Of a stretch of 64,000 bases of DNA, positions 20,962 through 29,166 are shown in pieces. The notes beneath the pieces were generated by a model. It was given only the letters and a program-made list of their open reading frames with translations. It was not told the origin of the DNA and ran no database searches. Both the position numbers and the translations under genes were made by a program. This DNA is from Pantoea allii (GTDB lineage: Bacteria; Pseudomonadota; Gammaproteobacteria; Enterobacterales; Enterobacteriaceae), in assembly GCF_002307475.1 (NCBI RefSeq), contig NZ_NTMH01000040.1, positions 496,001-560,000 of the forward strand, read 5' to 3'. The stretch's first letter is position 1. Each line of letters starts with the position of its first letter.

Positions 20962-21863
20962 ATGAAAGCAGTCCGTTTTTATGAATATGGCGGCCCAGAG
21001 GTCCTGAAGGTAGAAGATATCGATCTACCTGAACCCGGCCCTGGCCAGATACGCATCGCAGTCAAAGCGGCTGGCATCAATCCGATCGACTGGAAACTTC
21101 GCGCGGGATATATGCGCGAGATGATGCCGCTTGAGCTTCCGGCTGGCGTGGGTTACGACGCGGCGGGCGTTGTCGACGCTGTGGGGAAAGAGGTGACCGG
21201 CGTTTCAGTCGGCGATCCGGTCTTTGGCAGAGGCCATGCGACAATGGCCGAATATGCGATCCTTTATGAATGGGCACACAAGCCTGCAACCCTTTCGTTT
21301 GAAGAGGCGGCGGCGTTTCCGGTGGCTGTCGAGACGGCCACCCGAATCATTGAGGCGTTAGCGTTGAAAGCCGGTGAAACGCTTTAGTCAGCGGTGCCGC
21401 CGGTGGGGTGGGCTCTGCGGTCATTCAACTGGCCAGGGCAGCGGGCATACATACCATTGGCACGGCTAGCGCGGCGAAGCACCCCTATCTGCGATCGTTG
21501 GGAGCGATTCCGACGACCTACGGCCCCGGACTTCCCGAACGGGTTGCCGCGCTAGCTATGGGCGGTGTACAGGCGGCCGTCGACATCGCCGGCTCCGGTG
21601 TCATACCTGATTTGGTGGCGATCACCGGTACGCCGTCAAGCGTTGTCTCAATCTCCGACCTCCAGGCGCCCAAGTATGGGGTGAGAACGTTGTTTGAGGA
21701 CAGTAACGCCACACCAGCCCTGGAGCGTGCCGCAAAGTTGTTTGTCGCGGGTGCGTTCACGTTGCCGGTGGAGCGAACCTTCACGCTTGAGGAGGTTTCG
21801 GCTGCGCACGAACTCAGCGCGCAGGGCCATGTGACAGGGCGGCTCGTTATTACCAATGGCTAA
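20962..21863 (+). pseudogene. Frameshifted zinc-type NADP-dependent quinone oxidoreductase (MDR family)
   Basis: Two frames together make one MDR protein of about 300 residues. The first runs from ATG 20962 (AAGGAG upstream; MKAVRFYEYGGPEVLKVEDI) to TAG at 21385-21387 after ALKAGETL. The second continues with the Rossmann segment, SGAAGGVGSAVIQLARAAG, to the usual end HVTGRLVITNG at 21863. Loss of one base near 21385 explains the break (expected reading L-x-VSGAAGGVGS). Both halves are otherwise well conserved, so the event is recent or a sequencing error. If intact it would reduce quinones or enones with NADPH. The divergent LysR gene is probably its regulator. Confidence 0.8.
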
Positions 21864-22158
21864 GCGTGAAAAAACGAGCGGATAAATCTTGTCATGTTTC
21901 GGATGACGTTGCGCCTGACGAACGCGGCATTGAGACGGCTACGACGCGGAGAGCGATCATGAACAGCCTGCGGCCAGCAGGCTGATGATTGACCGTCGTC
22001 GCCGTCATGATGTCAGGCCAGCAAGACATCGTTTAACGCCAGCATAATACCGCTGAGTTGAGCATGACATGAATTCGGCGCGCGTCTGTTTTTTAAGCAA
22101 AGGGTTGTCTTTATTAAAGGAAAAGCCATTATATCTTTTTAAGATAGAAGGATTTTCT
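21864..22158. other. Intergenic interval with one hairpin
   Basis: No gene seen. A perfect 8-bp inverted repeat CAGCCTGC / GCAGGCTG lies at 21964-21984 without a T-run. AT content rises sharply towards 22158, marking the start of the AT-richer accessory stretch. Confidence 0.4.
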
Positions 22159-22854
22159 ATGAGTGATTCTGTCTGCACATCCATCGGGCTGCTCCTGTTT
22201 CCGGCGCTTACTCAGCTTGATCTTACTGGCCCGTATGAAGTTTTTGCCAGGGCACCTAACACACAGGTTCATCTCATCTGGAAAAACCGGGATCTTGTCG
22301 TGTCCGATCGTGGGATGGCTATACAGCCAACGACCACATTTAAAACCTGTCCACAACTGGATGTAATTTGTGTTCCCGGTGGGCCAGGACAGATAAACCT
22401 GATGGACGATGACGACGTCCTTTCATTTATCCGTTCCCAAAGTGAACACGCCAGGCTGGTGACGTCTGTCTGCACTGGGTCGCTGGTTCTGGGCGCAGCA
22501 GGGCTTCTGAATGGATATAAAGCAACGTCGCACTGGGCTTCTCTGGATCAACTCGCGTTGTTAGGTGCGGAGCCGGTCAATGAGCGCGTAGTTCGTGACC
22601 GTAATCGTATCACCGGCGCAGGCGTAACATCAGGTATCGATTTTGCGCTCAACGTTGTGTCAGAAATTCACGGAAGCAATATTGCTCAGACTATTCAACT
22701 GCATTTGGAATATGACCCCGAACCTCCCTTTACCTGCGGCTCACCCCGTACCGCATCTAAAGAACAGTTAAAAAACGCCCAGGAGCAGGCCGCGCCTTTT
22801 ATTGAAAAGAGGCGACAGGCGACGTTAAAAGCAGCAGCCAGACTGTTTAGATAA
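22159..22854 (+). CDS. DJ-1/PfpI family protein, isonitrile hydratase-like
   Basis: 231 residues from ATG 22159 (AGAAGGA 8 nt upstream; an earlier in-frame ATG at 22069 lacks a ribosome site). The nucleophile-elbow Cys105 is in VTSVCTGSLVLGAAGLLNG and Asp21 in LTQLDLTGPYEVF corresponds to the conserved acid of isonitrile hydratase InhA. SHWASLDQLALLGAEPV is also typical of that branch. Members hydrate isonitriles to N-substituted formamides or have related small-molecule roles. A stand-alone gene; no AraC-type DNA-binding domain follows, which separates it from GATase1-AraC regulators. Confidence 0.75.
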   Translation: MSDSVCTSIGLLLFPALTQLDLTGPYEVFARAPNTQVHLIWKNRDLVVSDRGMAIQPTTTFKTCPQLDVICVPGGPGQINLMDDDDVLSFIRSQSEHARLVTSVCTGSLVLGAAGLLNGYKATSHWASLDQLALLGAEPVNERVVRDRNRITGAGVTSGIDFALNVVSEIHGSNIAQTIQLHLEYDPEPPFTCGSPRTASKEQLKNAQEQAAPFIEKRRQATLKAAARLFR

Positions 22855-22891
22855 GGGCAGAGTGGAAGAGGGGGGCTTTTTGACTTTTTAT

Positions 22892-22953
22892 GTTTGCTTC
22901 TGGCACGAAGCGGACGGTGGGTAGGTGATATCTGCTATGAGCGAGGAGCGGAC
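22892..22953 (+). repeat. GTCCGCT-stem repeat, copy A (both modules)
   Basis: Module 1 at 22892-22915 (stem GTTTGCT, centre TCTGGCACGA, stem AGCGGAC) and module 2 at 22930-22953 (stem ATCTGCT, centre ATGAGCGAGG, stem AGCGGAC), separated by 14 nt. Same orientation as copies C, F and G. Confidence 0.8.
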
Positions 22954-23028
22954 ATTGCTAACAGCATATGAGTGAATCAACGGGGAGCAGGGCAATCCGT
23001 CTACAAGCCAGATTAAAGAGGAAAAATC

Positions 23029-23922
23029 ATGTTTAAAGGTCTAAGTGCATTTCCACTCACTCCATTTATATCAGGCTCTCCTGATGAGAAAAGCTTTCTG
23101 AGAATACTGAGAAGACTGACAGATGCGAAAGTCGATTCTCTTGGCGTACTCGGATCGACGGGCAGTTACGCCTATATGACTCGTGAACAACGTGAGCGAA
23201 TAGCACGACTGGCTGTAGATAATGCAGACAATATTCCGGTAATGGTGTGTGTTGGAGCAGTCAGCGCAGATGAAGTGCTGCGGCTGGCTGATGATGCACA
23301 GAAAGCTGGTGCAAGTTCTCTGCTACTGCCTCCGCTTTCTTACCAGGCACTGCACGAAGACGAAGTATACGAACTCTTTGAAATGGTAGCCCGTCAAATC
23401 ACCGTCCCCCTCTGTGTCTATGACAATCCCGGAAAAACCCATTTTAGCTTTTCAGATGACCTGCTCTGTAAAATTGCAACGCTGCCAGCTGTACATTCGA
23501 TTAAAATTCCGCCCGTTCCTTCAGACAGGGAAGCTGCAGTTTCCATGGTCAGAAACCTGCGCAGCAAACTGCCTGCTGAAGTGACAATCGGTATCAGTGG
23601 TGACGGCTCTGCTGCCAACGGTCTTATAGCTGGCTGTGAGGTCTGGTATTCTGTATTTGGTGGTCTTTTCCCTGATGTGGCAAAGAAAATAACAGATGCG
23701 GCAGCGGCGGGAGACCACGCTGCAATTCGGGAAAATCACAAACGCCTCAGCCCACTCTGGGAGCTTTTTCATCAGCAAGGAGGTGGTTTTAGAATTATCT
23801 CAGCTGCGGCCAGTATTCTTGGACTGGCTGACGAAAACTGCCTTCCGCGTCCACTATTACCTATCCGGGGTGACAAAGTTGCTGAGCTGAAACACGTAAT
23901 ATCCAGTCTTGAACTTGCTTAA
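23029..23922 (+). CDS. Dihydrodipicolinate synthase/N-acetylneuraminate lyase family protein
   Basis: 297 residues, TIM-barrel length. Schiff-base Lys159 is in AVHSIKIPPV and Tyr131 in LCVYDNPGKT; the substrate loop reads VLGSTGSYAYMT where true DapA has GTTGE, so this is not the lysine enzyme. It is probably an aldolase or lyase for a 2-keto acid. AGAGGAAAAATC precedes the ATG. No sugar or amino-acid pathway genes flank it; repeat copies A and B lie directly on each side. Confidence 0.8.
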   Translation: MFKGLSAFPLTPFISGSPDEKSFLRILRRLTDAKVDSLGVLGSTGSYAYMTREQRERIARLAVDNADNIPVMVCVGAVSADEVLRLADDAQKAGASSLLLPPLSYQALHEDEVYELFEMVARQITVPLCVYDNPGKTHFSFSDDLLCKIATLPAVHSIKIPPVPSDREAAVSMVRNLRSKLPAEVTIGISGDGSAANGLIAGCEVWYSVFGGLFPDVAKKITDAAAAGDHAAIRENHKRLSPLWELFHQQGGGFRIISAAASILGLADENCLPRPLLPIRGDKVAELKHVISSLELA

Positions 23923-23947
23923 ATGCTTGTTTGTTTAAATGGAAGAT

Positions 23948-23971
23948 GTCCGCTGTGAGCGACAAGCGGAC
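23948..23971 (+). repeat. GTCCGCT-stem repeat, copy B (module 2 only)
   Basis: Stem GTCCGCT, centre GTGAGCGACA, stem AGCGGAC, 25 bp after the DapA-family stop codon. Confidence 0.7.
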
Positions 23972-24000
23972 TTAGTCAATGCCAGGGCTGTTTCTTTCGT

Positions 24001-24162
24001 AATAGAAAAACTGCGACTGCCGTCAAAATACCTATCCTGATTGAGATGGAAAACGGCCAGCTGGACTGCGGCAACCATACCTGCTATCTGGTCTGGCACA
24101 GGAATAGTATGAAGAAATCTACACTACGTCTTCTTCAGAAATGGCTGACTGATAGCCCGTAA
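24001..24162 (+). pseudogene. Remnant of a LysR-family effector domain C-terminus
   Basis: An open frame without a proper start reads LIEMENGQLDCGNHTCYLVW, then MKKSTLRLLQKWLTDSP and TAA at 24160. The pattern (x)NGxL...CYLVW...LRLLQKWL is the usual end of GcvA-like LysR effector domains. Everything upstream of about 24000 is missing and replaced by repeat copy B, so the gene is a short fragment. The next 265 bp to the UbiA-type gene hold nothing recognisable. Confidence 0.45.
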
Positions 24163-24427
24163 AAGAGACTATTGCACGACTCTTGTTTAACGGCGGTAAT
24201 CCACTATGCTGCGCGGATCTAATGTTTTCTCAGATTTCTCAATTTTTGAATCGCGTTCTTTTTCCTGCGATATAAATCAGTCAAGATTATGAGCGTCGGT
24301 AGTGCAGCCAACGTAATATAACGATCCTGAATTTATGGCTTATGCAGTGTAAAGTTTTTATCGTCTTCTCGCTGTTAAACCATGACACTTCACAGACGGA
24401 ACTGAATATGAAAAGTTTTTTAACTTA

Positions 24428-25336
24428 TCAAAAGCTACCGAATATAGCTGCAAGAAGCAATAACACCCCCACTAAAACATTCGCTCTGAATAAATTCAAG
24501 CTTTGATTTGGCTGATGGATGCTGAATGTTTTTATTTGCCAGGAAAAGTGTAAAGTTATCAGGAAAATTACGATGAAGTAAGCTGTGGACATATGAAGAT
24601 GCATTCCGCCAAAACTCCACAGCGCTATCGTGGCAGCATAAAAAGAACCGATCCATTGGCGACCTTTATCTGAAAATAATAATGCCGTAGATTTTAGTTT
24701 AAGTTTAGCATCGTCTGCAATGTCGGCATAAGCATAAATAGAGTCATAACCAACCTGCCAGCAGACGGCACCGAGCCACATAGCAATTGCTCCAGCAGGC
24801 ACAATCCCATTTGTGTCTGACCAGGCCATAAGCATCCCCCAGTTAAAGGCCATGCCGAGTGGAGCCTGTGGCCAGTATGTAAATCTTTTACATAGGGGAT
24901 ATATCAAAACCACAGGTACTAATCCAACAGCAAGCCAGCGCGAAAGAGGATTTAAAAATATGAGAAGTGAGGCTGCCAGTATCAACTCAAAAAACAGGAA
25001 TGCCAGAGCCTGTTTTACTTTCAGTTCTCCACTCGCTAAAGGCCGAAAACGTGTACGCTCAACATGAGCATCAAAATTTCTGTCGGCGATGTCATTGGCT
25101 GTTGAGCCAGCGCTTCGCATAATCAATGCCCCAAGAGAAAATATACCAAGACGAATTATATCGGGCACGCCGTGCGAGGCTTGAACAAGTGCAGCAATGC
25201 AGGGAAGTAAAGTCAGCCATGTGCCAACCGGGCGATCAAGTCTGGCGAGGCGTGCATAAGGCCTCCACCCGGCGGGAAGGAGGCGGTCAACCCAACTGTT
25301 AAAATGAATATCGCTAAGCTCTTTTTTTTCAGTCAT
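24428..25336 (-). CDS. ubiA: UbiA-family prenyltransferase (4-hydroxybenzoate polyprenyltransferase-like)
   Basis: 302 residues, about eight membrane segments. First Asp-rich motif NDIADRNFDAHVERTRFRPL (N81, D82, D85, D89) and second motif YAYADIADDAKLKLKST are those of UbiA enzymes that attach a polyprenyl chain to 4-hydroxybenzoate in the inner membrane. The N-terminus (LLPAGWRPYARLARLDRPVG, WLTLLPC) resembles alphaproteobacterial UbiA more than the E. coli protein, and the gene is AT-rich. There is no ubiC next to it. It is probably an acquired extra copy rather than the housekeeping ubiA; the divergent LysR gene may regulate it. Confidence 0.8.
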   Translation of the reverse strand: MTEKKELSDIHFNSWVDRLLPAGWRPYARLARLDRPVGTWLTLLPCIAALVQASHGVPDIIRLGIFSLGALIMRSAGSTANDIADRNFDAHVERTRFRPLASGELKVKQALAFLFFELILAASLLIFLNPLSRWLAVGLVPVVLIYPLCKRFTYWPQAPLGMAFNWGMLMAWSDTNGIVPAGAIAMWLGAVCWQVGYDSIYAYADIADDAKLKLKSTALLFSDKGRQWIGSFYAATIALWSFGGMHLHMSTAYFIVIFLITLHFSWQIKTFSIHQPNQSLNLFRANVLVGVLLLLAAIFGSF

Positions 25337-25503
25337 AAAATTTGATTATTCTCTTTCTCCGGGAGTTCATGTAAACATTCAGATTCCTGCAAATACGTTA
25401 GTGGCTCAAGATTTTGTTAAACTGAATCAATGCAGGAAAAATCGATTCTATAAATTTTTATAAATTTCGTAAATGAAAATTATATTTACTGTGGTATGCG
25501 AAA

Positions 25504-26478
25504 ATGGAATATCTGATGAAAATGAAAAACAGGCAGAGTTGGGCGACAGTTAAGCATTTTCGCTTAGCTGTCGCGCTAGTAGAATTCGGTAGCATTCTGC
25601 ATGCCGCGAGTGCGCTCAACATCTCGCAACCCACAGCAAGCAAATTGCTAAATGAACTTGAACAGGCTATAGGGTCTCCGCTTTTTAACCGCAACCGCAG
25701 AGGTGTTACCGCAACGGAATTAGGTCGTGCTTTCGCTGAGCGTGGTAAAATAGTGCTCGCCCAGATTGAAAGCATGTCTGAAACTATTGAGTTACTGGGT
25801 AAGGGTAATCACGGACATATTGCTATAGGAGTGATGCAGACCAGCTCAAGCTATCTGGTGCCAGCTGCTGTTGACTATTTATTGTCCCTGAACCCCTCAA
25901 TTCAGGTTAAAATTGTAGAAGGTGTTAATAGTGAGATATTGTCACGCCTTATTTCAGGTGAGCTTGATTTTATATTGGGCAGGCAGACCGATGTCAGCGT
26001 TCATAGCCTGCTTCATAAGGACGTTTTATTTAATGAAAAGGCGTTGGTTGTGGCGCGTCCTAACCATTCTTTGGTCTCAAAGAGAAATATTAGCCTTGAG
26101 GATTTCAGGTTGCAGTCATGGATACTTCCCCCGCCTGAAACGTCTCTACGTAAACAGTTTGATGATCTATTTTATCGAAAAAACCTCAGGGCTCCGTTAC
26201 CTGCTGTTGAGACTGCATCTTTCTTTAATACGCTAGGGTTATTAAAAAGAAGAGATATTCTCGGTATATTGCCAGGTTCATTTATCTTTAATGAAGAACA
26301 TCATTCTCAGCTTATCTGCCTGCCCACTTTTCAACCTCTTTCTCTGGAAAGTATTTGCATTCTGCGCCTCAAAAATGCCAGCCTGTCACCCGCTTCTGTC
26401 GCATTTGTGGACTCGCTGCGAGAAGTGCTTAAAAGACTTTCCACCGACGTTTTTCATGGTATCCGGGCCAGCATTTGA
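25504..26478 (+). CDS. LysR-family transcriptional regulator
   Basis: 324 residues. HTH: FRLAVALVEFGSILHAASAL then SQPTASKLLNELEQAIGSP, FNRNRRGVTATELGRAF; the effector domain starts near 95 (GHIAIGVMQTSSSYLVPAAV). It belongs to the GbpR/PcaQ-like branch that senses aromatic acids or sugars. It is divergent from the UbiA-type gene across 167 bp, which suggests control of that gene; 4-hydroxybenzoate or a related aromatic acid would be a reasonable effector (inference). A second ATG at 25516 is possible. AT-rich like its neighbour. Confidence 0.8.
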   Translation: MEYLMKMKNRQSWATVKHFRLAVALVEFGSILHAASALNISQPTASKLLNELEQAIGSPLFNRNRRGVTATELGRAFAERGKIVLAQIESMSETIELLGKGNHGHIAIGVMQTSSSYLVPAAVDYLLSLNPSIQVKIVEGVNSEILSRLISGELDFILGRQTDVSVHSLLHKDVLFNEKALVVARPNHSLVSKRNISLEDFRLQSWILPPPETSLRKQFDDLFYRKNLRAPLPAVETASFFNTLGLLKRRDILGILPGSFIFNEEHHSQLICLPTFQPLSLESICILRLKNASLSPASVAFVDSLREVLKRLSTDVFHGIRASI

Positions 26479-26608
26479 CACTCTTTGGTGCCTGAAGCCA
26501 AACATCCTCTGGATGGTCAGACACAATAAAATTAAGGACATGTTAAAGGAGCCCGAAAATCGGTGAGATTCTGCGAGATGGTAACGACTATCCAACATGG
26601 ACACTGAC

Positions 26609-26674
26609 GTCCGCTTCTGGCACAAAGCGGACAGGCTGACTGAGATGAAGGTCCGCTATGAGCGAGGAGCGGAC
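26609..26674 (+). repeat. GTCCGCT-stem repeat, copy C (best-preserved pair)
   Basis: Module 1 at 26609-26632 (GTCCGCT, TCTGGCACAA, AGCGGAC) and module 2 at 26651-26674 (GTCCGCT, ATGAGCGAGG, AGCGGAC), 18 nt apart. Both stems are perfect. Confidence 0.85.
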
Positions 26675-27059
26675 TTTCTTATCTCCTTAGCATGGTGTGA
26701 ATCAAGAAGCGGATATGGAAAAATCAAATCTGGTAATGTCTGCGTCAGAAAGTCAAAAGGAGACGTGCTTCGTTCTATAACTATTAATTAGCAGCTTTGC
26801 CGCACTTTCCGGTGACATTACATAGCGCTACATGAAAAACTGGCGATTATTCCTGAGCCAGATTCTCAAATTGCAAGTAGCGTTGTTGTTTCTGTATGGC
26901 GCATTGTTTCAGGCCAGGGCTACTAAAAGAGAAAACGCCAGACTAAAATCATCACTGAATGCATCAATCATGATTTTGTATCCATATGTTTAGCTGAAAT
27001 TTGCAAACTTATTTATGTGTAGTACATTTCCTGAACTCTCCATGTTAAGGATATGTTAC
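26675..27059. other. AT-rich interval, no intact gene
   Basis: Between repeat copy C and the lipoprotein gene. A short open frame around 26830-26935 (ending VVVSVWRIVSGQGY) could be a coding remnant but matches no family I recognise. The final 60 bp hold AAGGA before the lipoprotein start. Confidence 0.35.
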
Positions 27060-27605
27060 ATGAAATCGAAGATTGTTGTGCTTTCAACGTTTCTGATGAT
27101 AACTGGATGTACTTTAAATAGAGGACATGTAGCTCAGTTAACATGCGATAATTTCGAAAATCTTGCAAAATGCATGGATCAGGCACGTGCCAGAGGGCTT
27201 ACCGATGTTGGAATTGGCGACGTAGGTAGGTCTGTCGGTCTTGTTGATGGCTGGGCTGGTAATATGAAAGCTGATCAATTACTCGTAGGAGAAGGTGCTT
27301 TTCCAAGAGAAGTGCTTAGGATTGATCAGGATATCGCCGCCATGATGCCTGAAGGCGAGCGGATTTTGAAAACCGGGGACTGGGCAAAGTACCCGGCATG
27401 GCGAACCCGGTATGTGCATCTCTCTGAAAAACTCTACAATGTAAAACTCCCCGCAGCTCAACGTGCTTATGACAACGCTGCTTCAGCAAGGGCGGAGGGA
27501 TTCCACACAGAAGCCACCGCGCCAGCCGCCCAGCAACAGGAATGCTATGTGCCTATTGGTGTGGGACCAGAAGGTCCTATCATGGGAATGGGACCTTGTA
27601 ACTGA
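27060..27605 (+). CDS. Predicted lipoprotein of unknown function
   Basis: 181 residues from ATG 27060, chosen because AAGGA lies 9 nt upstream and because a lipoprotein signal starts there: MKSKIVVLSTFLMITGC, lipobox ITGC with Cys17. The mature part has two Cys close together (LTCDNFENLAKCMDQ), a Gly-rich stretch, a helical middle region and a Gly/Pro/Met-rich end with two more Cys. It should be anchored in the outer membrane; residue 18 is Thr, so Asp-18 inner-membrane retention is not predicted. No family recognised. Confidence 0.7.
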   Translation: MKSKIVVLSTFLMITGCTLNRGHVAQLTCDNFENLAKCMDQARARGLTDVGIGDVGRSVGLVDGWAGNMKADQLLVGEGAFPREVLRIDQDIAAMMPEGERILKTGDWAKYPAWRTRYVHLSEKLYNVKLPAAQRAYDNAASARAEGFHTEATAPAAQQQECYVPIGVGPEGPIMGMGPCN

Positions 27606-27705
27606 CAAGACTTGCGGCATATGCGGCCAAACTCGCGTAACGCACGATGTTCTTTACAACCCCTGACCTGCTCACCGTTGATTAACACACCGCGATGTTA
27701 GTAAT

Positions 27706-27729
27706 GTCCGCTCCTGGCACTAAGCGGAC
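27706..27729 (+). repeat. GTCCGCT-stem repeat, copy D (module 1 only)
   Basis: Stem GTCCGCT, centre CCTGGCACTA, stem AGCGGAC; an extra AT pair on each side (AT...AT) extends the palindrome. Confidence 0.75.
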
Positions 27730-27763
27730 ATCTAAATGACATTTTTAACTCTAACTTGCGATT

Positions 27764-27955
27764 GTGAATTCTGTAAAAAGCGAGAAAAAAACTTTGCTGG
27801 CGGTAAATCGTATCCGAGGAAACCCGCCCGTGCCGGAGTTTTACCGAATGGGCCGGACGGCGCGGGTGCAGAACAACGCCCCTCCGGGAAGGTGTAACGC
27901 CCCGTCCGGCACGGCATATAGTAGTATTATCAGCCGAGTGAGATACAACATGTAG
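27764..27955 (+). other. Possible Icd/Ash-like remnant from a P4/P1-type satellite region
   Basis: A 63-codon frame reads PEFYRMGRTARVQNNAPPG, then CNAPSGTAYSSIISRVRYNM, which resembles the N-terminal part of the proteins annotated as host cell division inhibitor Icd-like or Ash-like near phage P4 and P1 immunity regions. In those phages this DNA also encodes the C4/CI-type antisense RNA. The strand shows matching GC-rich arms (GGCCGGACGG near 27851 and CCCGTCCGGC near 27901). No integrase or other satellite gene is nearby, so it can only be a fragment. Recognition is from memory and uncertain. Confidence 0.35.
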
Positions 27956-27977
27956 CGTTCCGCGACGCAGCGGAGGA

Positions 27978-28005
27978 ATTCGGTAATATGGGCGTTTTAC
28001 CGAAT
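27978..28005. repeat. Hairpin at the end of the ASCH fragment
   Basis: Arms ATTCGGTAA (27978-27986) and TTACCGAAT (27997-28005). The right arm is part of a 12-bp direct repeat, GTTTTACCGAAT, also present at 27838-27849. Confidence 0.5.
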
Positions 28006-28221
28006 CTTTATCAGGCGAGCGGAAGTAAGCATTGAATCATCCACGTCGTAAAGCTTCCGGGCTGCCCGGATTGAGAAAGGGTTCTCGATTTTCTGGACGG
28101 TTTTTATCTCCCAGGCTAACCAACCGTCTTCATGATAAGATGCGCACGCGGGGAGGACATCTTCACGTTTAAATTCTCTGATGTCTCCCAGTGTTATTAT
28201 GGCTACTTCTGTGATAATCAC
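27997..28221 (-). pseudogene. ASCH-domain protein, C-terminal fragment
   Basis: 74 codons: VAIITLGDIREFKREDVLPA then WLAWEIKTVQKIENPFSIRA and KLYDVDDSM. This is the second half of an ASCH/PUA-like domain (the stretch ending in a strand plus PFxxxGxxxLYDV-like motif). The first half is missing: upstream of 28221 the sequence switches to a fragment of another gene on the opposite strand. Probably non-functional. Confidence 0.5.
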
Positions 28222-28314
28222 TGCAACATCGGAGAAAAAATTGCCTGCCAGCGAGAGTTTCTTGTGCAGGATCCGGATGGTTATCTTCTGCGTTTCAGCC
28301 AGTACATTGAGTAG
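28222..28314 (+). pseudogene. VOC/bleomycin-resistance-like protein, C-terminal fragment
   Basis: The frame ending TAG at 28312-28314 reads GEKIACQREFLVQDPDGYLL then RFSQYIE, the standard C-terminus of glyoxalase/bleomycin-resistance (VOC) proteins (REFLVxDPDGYLLRF). All earlier parts are absent; upstream DNA belongs to the opposite-strand ASCH fragment. Two gene ends have been joined here by deletion or recombination near 28221. Confidence 0.6.
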
Positions 28315-28347
28315 CGCTTCTGCCGCGATTTTGCCATTCGCTCGTAT

Positions 28348-28695
28348 TTAATAAAAGCCAGTCGTTACTTGATTTCTCAGTCCTTCAATCACCGTTTCAG
28401 GCAAAGTTATGACTGCCTTCACGCTAGTTTTGATCCGTTCGATGATTGCTGTTCGAGGTCCATTCTGCCAAGCCTCACTCCCGTAAAATGCTTCCTGCGA
28501 TGCCTCCATATGCTCAATGTCATCAAATGCCCGAATCAGGTAGTACGAATCCTCGTCATGCAGTGAGCAACCGAATACAACGACATCGATACCCGCCTCA
28601 TGATGCAGAGGAACACTTATTTCTACCATGACTTGATGAAACTTCTGACCGGTACCGGGTTTTAGGCTGTACTGCAATATCTCAACAATTCTCAT
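28348..28695 (-). CDS. NIPSNAP family protein
   Basis: 115 residues from the ATG at 28695, which has GGAG 8 nt upstream; an in-frame start 24 bp earlier lacks one. The sequence follows the NIPSNAP ferredoxin-like fold: MRIVEILQYSLKPGTGQKF, then VFGCSLHDEDSYYLIRAFDD and FYGSEAWQNGPR. Bacterial members are small cytoplasmic proteins of unknown biochemistry, sometimes compared with antibiotic-biosynthesis monooxygenase folds. No operon partner. Confidence 0.75.
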   Translation of the reverse strand: MRIVEILQYSLKPGTGQKFHQVMVEISVPLHHEAGIDVVVFGCSLHDEDSYYLIRAFDDIEHMEASQEAFYGSEAWQNGPRTAIIERIKTSVKAVITLPETVIEGLRNQVTTGFY

Positions 28696-28763
28696 AAGTT
28701 TCACTCCATTGCTATACACTCTGGCTTGCTCTCCGCAGATTAGTACATTCTTGGGTCAGCAAC

Positions 28764-28787
28764 GTTTGCTCCTGGCACAAAGCAGAC
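28764..28787 (+). repeat. GTCCGCT-stem repeat, copy E (module 1 only, degenerate)
   Basis: Stem GTTTGCT, centre CCTGGCACAA, stem AGCAGAC; the two base changes are compensatory in position 4 (T/A), keeping part of the stem paired. Confidence 0.65.
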
Positions 28788-29166
28788 ATCATCGCAGAGA
28801 ATCTCTTACAGGGTTGAAAAAAGACCCTCGCTTTCACCATGATTTAGCCTGTCTGTATATCAGGCTTAACCTCTTTGCCTCGGTTAAGTCCTCAATAAGA
28901 TGAAATACCTAAAACATTTTTGGACGACACTTTGGTGATGAACATAGCGAGTGTTTCGCACAGGTCTGGCTGATGATTTTCCTATAGCTCGCCCTTTATT
29001 GGGAACGAATTATATCCTGATACGTTGAAATAACAGAGTTACCATCACTTTTTTATCTGACTATAGCCTGCCGTTATACCCTGCTACTAAACAAGCATTC
29101 GTCACCTTTCAAAACGCATGAAATAGTGGTTTCAGAACCTTACCTTTGTCTGAAACGAGAAATCTC
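28788..29166. other. Intergenic region upstream of the dgcN operon
   Basis: No gene seen. It is AT-rich and must contain the promoter of the long operon that starts at 29167. No convincing operator palindrome was found. Confidence 0.4.

Noticed and set aside
23029..23922. DapA of lysine biosynthesis
   Set aside because: The GTTGE loop of true DapA reads GSTGS, and the gene lies in an accessory patch; a generic lyase/aldolase call is safer.
26597..26791. Small plus-strand frame running through repeat copy C
   Set aside because: Its first half is the repeat itself and it has no ribosome site; composition is not protein-like.
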